Source of the DNA: 4484-232 sp964486555
GTDB taxonomy: Bacteria; Thermotogota; Thermotogae; Thermotogales; Thermotogaceae
Reading direction: 5' to 3'
Length of the DNA: 35,309 nucleotides
Assembly (NCBI GenBank): GCA_964486555.1
Contig: CAZANP010000015.1
Location: 1 to 35,309 of the forward strand
The notes under the pieces were generated by a model. The model ran no database searches, was not told the DNA's origin, and worked only from the letters and a program-made list of their open reading frames with translations. Numbering within the stretch: the stretch's first letter is position 1; every line of letters starts with the position of its first letter. Made by a program: the position numbers and the translations under genes. Positions 33,175-35,309 of the stretch are shown here, one piece after another.

Positions 33175-34379
33175 TTTTTATACACCACTTTACCATCTTT
33201 GACAACTGCTCTTACAACATCGTGAGAAGGTAGATAAGGTATGGCGTTGTACGATGGCAGATCATACAGGACAAGATCTGCTCTTTTACCGATTTCTATC
33301 GATCCTCTATCGTGTGCTACTCCTAAAACCGCTGACGAGTTCAACGTGTATGCAACGATCGCTTCTTCTGGCGTCATCTTCAGCTTCAAAACAGCAAGGT
33401 TCATTATCAGTGAAGGATCGTTTATCAGGCAAGATCCAGGGTTGAAGTCCGAAGCCAATGCCACTATTGCTCCGGAATCTATCAAATCCCTTGCTCTTGC
33501 AAAAGATTCGTTCAGGAAATAGCTAGTTCCAGGCATCAAGACAACTATGGTATCCGATTTGGAGAGAAGCTCTATATCTTCGTCTTGGATCTTCAAAACA
33601 TGATCGACCGATATTGCTCCAAGTTCAACAGCCAATTTGGTTGCACCAACGTTTTCTATCTCATCGGCGTGCATTCTTATCTTAAATCCCATTTCTTTAG
33701 CTTTTTCCAGAAAACCTCTTGCTATATCCGGTGTGAAAACACCTTTGTCACAGAAAATATCCACAACATCGGTATATTCCTTCACATCGTCCAGCATATC
33801 CATCAATTCTTCCATGTACTCATCTTTCATCTTGTCCTTTGGAAAGGCGTGAGCTCCCAAGAATGTGGAAAAAACATCTATGGGGTGCAACTCGTTCAAT
33901 ATCTTCAAAACCTTCAACTGCTTGATCTCATCTTCTTTTCTCAAGCCATATCCACTTTTTCCTTCCAGAGTGGTTATACCCTTTTTCAGCATCTCATCCA
34001 AAAACTTTCTGTTAAAAGATACAAGCTCACCTATACTAGCCTTTCTGACTTTCTCCGTTGTGTTTATGATTCCTCCACCCTTCTTCAGTATATCCAAATA
34101 AGAAGCCCCTTGAGCTCTCATAACGAATTCTTCCTCTCTGTAGCCGTAGAAGGGGATATGGGTATGTGAATCGACGAGGCCAGGTAGTACCATTTTTGCC
34201 TTCAACTTGAATAAAGGATCGTAGGGTGTATCGCTATCAGTCATATCAACGATCTTCCCATTATCTACTACTATATGAACTTTCTTTAAAATATCTAATC
34301 CCATCCTTTCCCCACGTAAAGGTTCCTTTCCAACAGGTGTTACGACACTTTCAGCTTCTATCAAAAGCTCAACTTTCAC
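33171..34379 (-). CDS. hutI: Imidazolonepropionase
   Basis: 402 residues from GTG 34379, overlapping the ftcD-like gene by 11 bases; the ribosome site AAAGGAG lies in that gene. HutI hydrolyses 4-imidazolone-5-propanoate to N-formimino-glutamate, the third step of histidine breakdown. Amidohydrolase metal ligands lie in LVDSHTHIPFYG; further family motifs are LEGKSGYGL, FLGAHAFP, RMHADEIENVGA, SVDHVLKI and ALASDFNPGSC. Its product is the substrate expected for the formiminotransferase encoded just upstream, so the two steps are coupled here. hutH and hutU are not in view and may lie beyond the window. Confidence 0.95.
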   Translation of the reverse strand: MKVELLIEAESVVTPVGKEPLRGERMGLDILKKVHIVVDNGKIVDMTDSDTPYDPLFKLKAKMVLPGLVDSHTHIPFYGYREEEFVMRAQGASYLDILKKGGGIINTTEKVRKASIGELVSFNRKFLDEMLKKGITTLEGKSGYGLRKEDEIKQLKVLKILNELHPIDVFSTFLGAHAFPKDKMKDEYMEELMDMLDDVKEYTDVVDIFCDKGVFTPDIARGFLEKAKEMGFKIRMHADEIENVGATKLAVELGAISVDHVLKIQDEDIELLSKSDTIVVLMPGTSYFLNESFARARDLIDSGAIVALASDFNPGSCLINDPSLIMNLAVLKLKMTPEEAIVAYTLNSSAVLGVAHDRGSIEIGKRADLVLYDLPSYNAIPYLPSHDVVRAVVKDGKVVYKK

Positions 34380-35295
34380 TTTTCTCCAGCTCCTTTGCGA
34401 AAATATCGAGAACGTTGTTCTCGATGATCTTACTCACGTCAAAATCCTCCAATTGAAGATAGAAGGCAGCGGATTCGACCAGAGCAAGAAGTGGTACGAG
34501 TCCCACTATCTCAGAGCCCACAACGGGAACACCGTATCTTTCGGCTTCTCTTTTTATAACTTCGAAAACTCTGAACATAGGACTCTTCTTGTAATTTGTA
34601 AGATTCATGGAAACCTGAACTATCCCCCTATCTTTCAATTCAACCCCTATGGCCTTGACGTACCTGAATCCTCCACTTATATGTCTTACAGCTCTGGCTA
34701 TTTTATTGGCCACATCTATGTTATCCGTTCCCAGATTCACGTTGAAAGCGATCAGAAATTCCCTTGCACCCACAGCAGTCACACCCGCTGTTGGATGGAC
34801 TTCTGAGGGGCCAAAATCCGGTTGCCATTCTGGATCCTTGATCTTTTCGAAGAAACCCTCAAATTCCCCTTTCCTTATATTGGCTAAATTTTCTCTCTCG
34901 GGCTTCGTTGCGGACCTTTCGTAGAGATACACCGGTATTTTAAGTTCCTCACCGATTCTTCTACCCAGTTCTTTGGAATATCCCACGCATTCTTTCATGG
35001 TGGTTCCCATTATGGGAACGAGGGGCACCACATCCGTTGCTCCCATTCGGGGGTGTTCCCCTTTATGCTTTCTCATGTCTATGAGCTCAGACGCTTTTTT
35101 AACCATATCGAACAGAGCTTTCAACAGAGGTTCGGGTTTTCCTATCATGGTCACGACCGATCTGTTGTGATCTGGATCCATGGACCAATCCAGAACCCAG
35201 ACTCCCTGGTACTTTTCCGCTTCTGCTATAATCTCCTTCACAACATCTTCTCTTCTCCCTTCACTGAAATTTGGAACGGACTCTACAAGTTTCAA
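34369..35295 (-). CDS. ftcD: Glutamate formiminotransferase
   Basis: 308 residues from TTG 35295, 8 bases after AGGAGG. In-frame GTG 35304 and TTG 35301 lie in or against the ribosome site, and the family N-terminus KLVESVPNFSEG fits TTG 35295. It moves the formimino group from formiminoglutamate to tetrahydrofolate. Motifs are DPDHNRSVVTMIG, KGEHPRMGATDVVPLVP (active-site His region), VYLYERSA, GPSEVHPTAGVTAVGAREFLIAFNVNL and VSMNLTNYKKSP. It has only the transferase part; the cyclodeaminase half of the vertebrate protein is absent. The gene itself is complete, but its promoter and any upstream partners lie outside the window. Confidence 0.94.
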   Translation of the reverse strand: MKLVESVPNFSEGRREDVVKEIIAEAEKYQGVWVLDWSMDPDHNRSVVTMIGKPEPLLKALFDMVKKASELIDMRKHKGEHPRMGATDVVPLVPIMGTTMKECVGYSKELGRRIGEELKIPVYLYERSATKPERENLANIRKGEFEGFFEKIKDPEWQPDFGPSEVHPTAGVTAVGAREFLIAFNVNLGTDNIDVANKIARAVRHISGGFRYVKAIGVELKDRGIVQVSMNLTNYKKSPMFRVFEVIKREAERYGVPVVGSEIVGLVPLLALVESAAFYLQLEDFDVSKIIENNVLDIFAKELEKSES

Positions 35296-35309
35296 ATCCA
35301 ACACCTCCT

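Overview
The window looks like chromosome of a thermophilic member of the Thermotogales, close to Thermotoga. The reasons are: moderately AT-rich coding DNA with charged, Glu/Lys/Arg/Ile/Val-rich proteins; tightly packed operons with 4-base stop/start overlaps; many GTG and TTG starts behind strong GGAGGTG sites; a Gram-positive-type PolC replicase directly after ruvC; a stand-alone TrpB2; and an era-cdd-corC-rlmH cluster. The species cannot be fixed from the sequence alone.

Layout. (1) 1-6349, plus strand: elongator tRNA-Met with its terminator, then two or three genes for lipoproteins made of Ig-like repeats, interrupted by a 100-N assembly gap at 3752-3851, ending in lemA. (2) 6350-7877: a stand-alone trpB2 preceded by a complete ribosome-mediated transcription attenuator. 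It has a short leader ORF with three consecutive Trp codons, mutually exclusive 1:2, 2:3 and 3:4 hairpins, and a U-rich tract. This is the most striking element found. (3) 7877-10453, minus: nagA plus an FGGY sugar kinase. (4) 10500-12019, plus: a LemA-like membrane protein plus queA. (5) 12127-16245, minus: a 1372-residue exported protein with two blocks of four PPC-like modules and two C-terminal sandwich-like domains. (6) 16368-18869, minus: a four-gene operon (membrane/NGMG-repeat protein, YtrA-type GntR repressor, small permease, ABC ATPase). Its promoter has a 10-bp inverted repeat over the -10 box. (7) 18955-23784: a PfkB sugar kinase divergent from a binding-protein/ATPase/permease sugar ABC operon. 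(8) 23985-28584, plus: ruvC-polC. (9) 28576-29912, minus: proC plus a GNAT acetyltransferase. (10) 30093-35295, minus: a tight six-gene operon reading ftcD-hutI-rlmH-corC-cdd-era, cut by the window end just upstream of ftcD.

How the parts fit. Sugar handling is prominent (nagA/FGGY kinase, PfkB kinase/ABC transporter). Amino-acid metabolism is represented by trpB2, proC, hutI and ftcD. Translation and RNA functions are tRNA-Met, queA, rlmH and era; DNA functions are ruvC and polC. The surface-protein genes (Ig-repeat lipoproteins, 1372-residue PPC protein) are the least characterised. No CRISPR array, insertion sequence or phage gene was seen.
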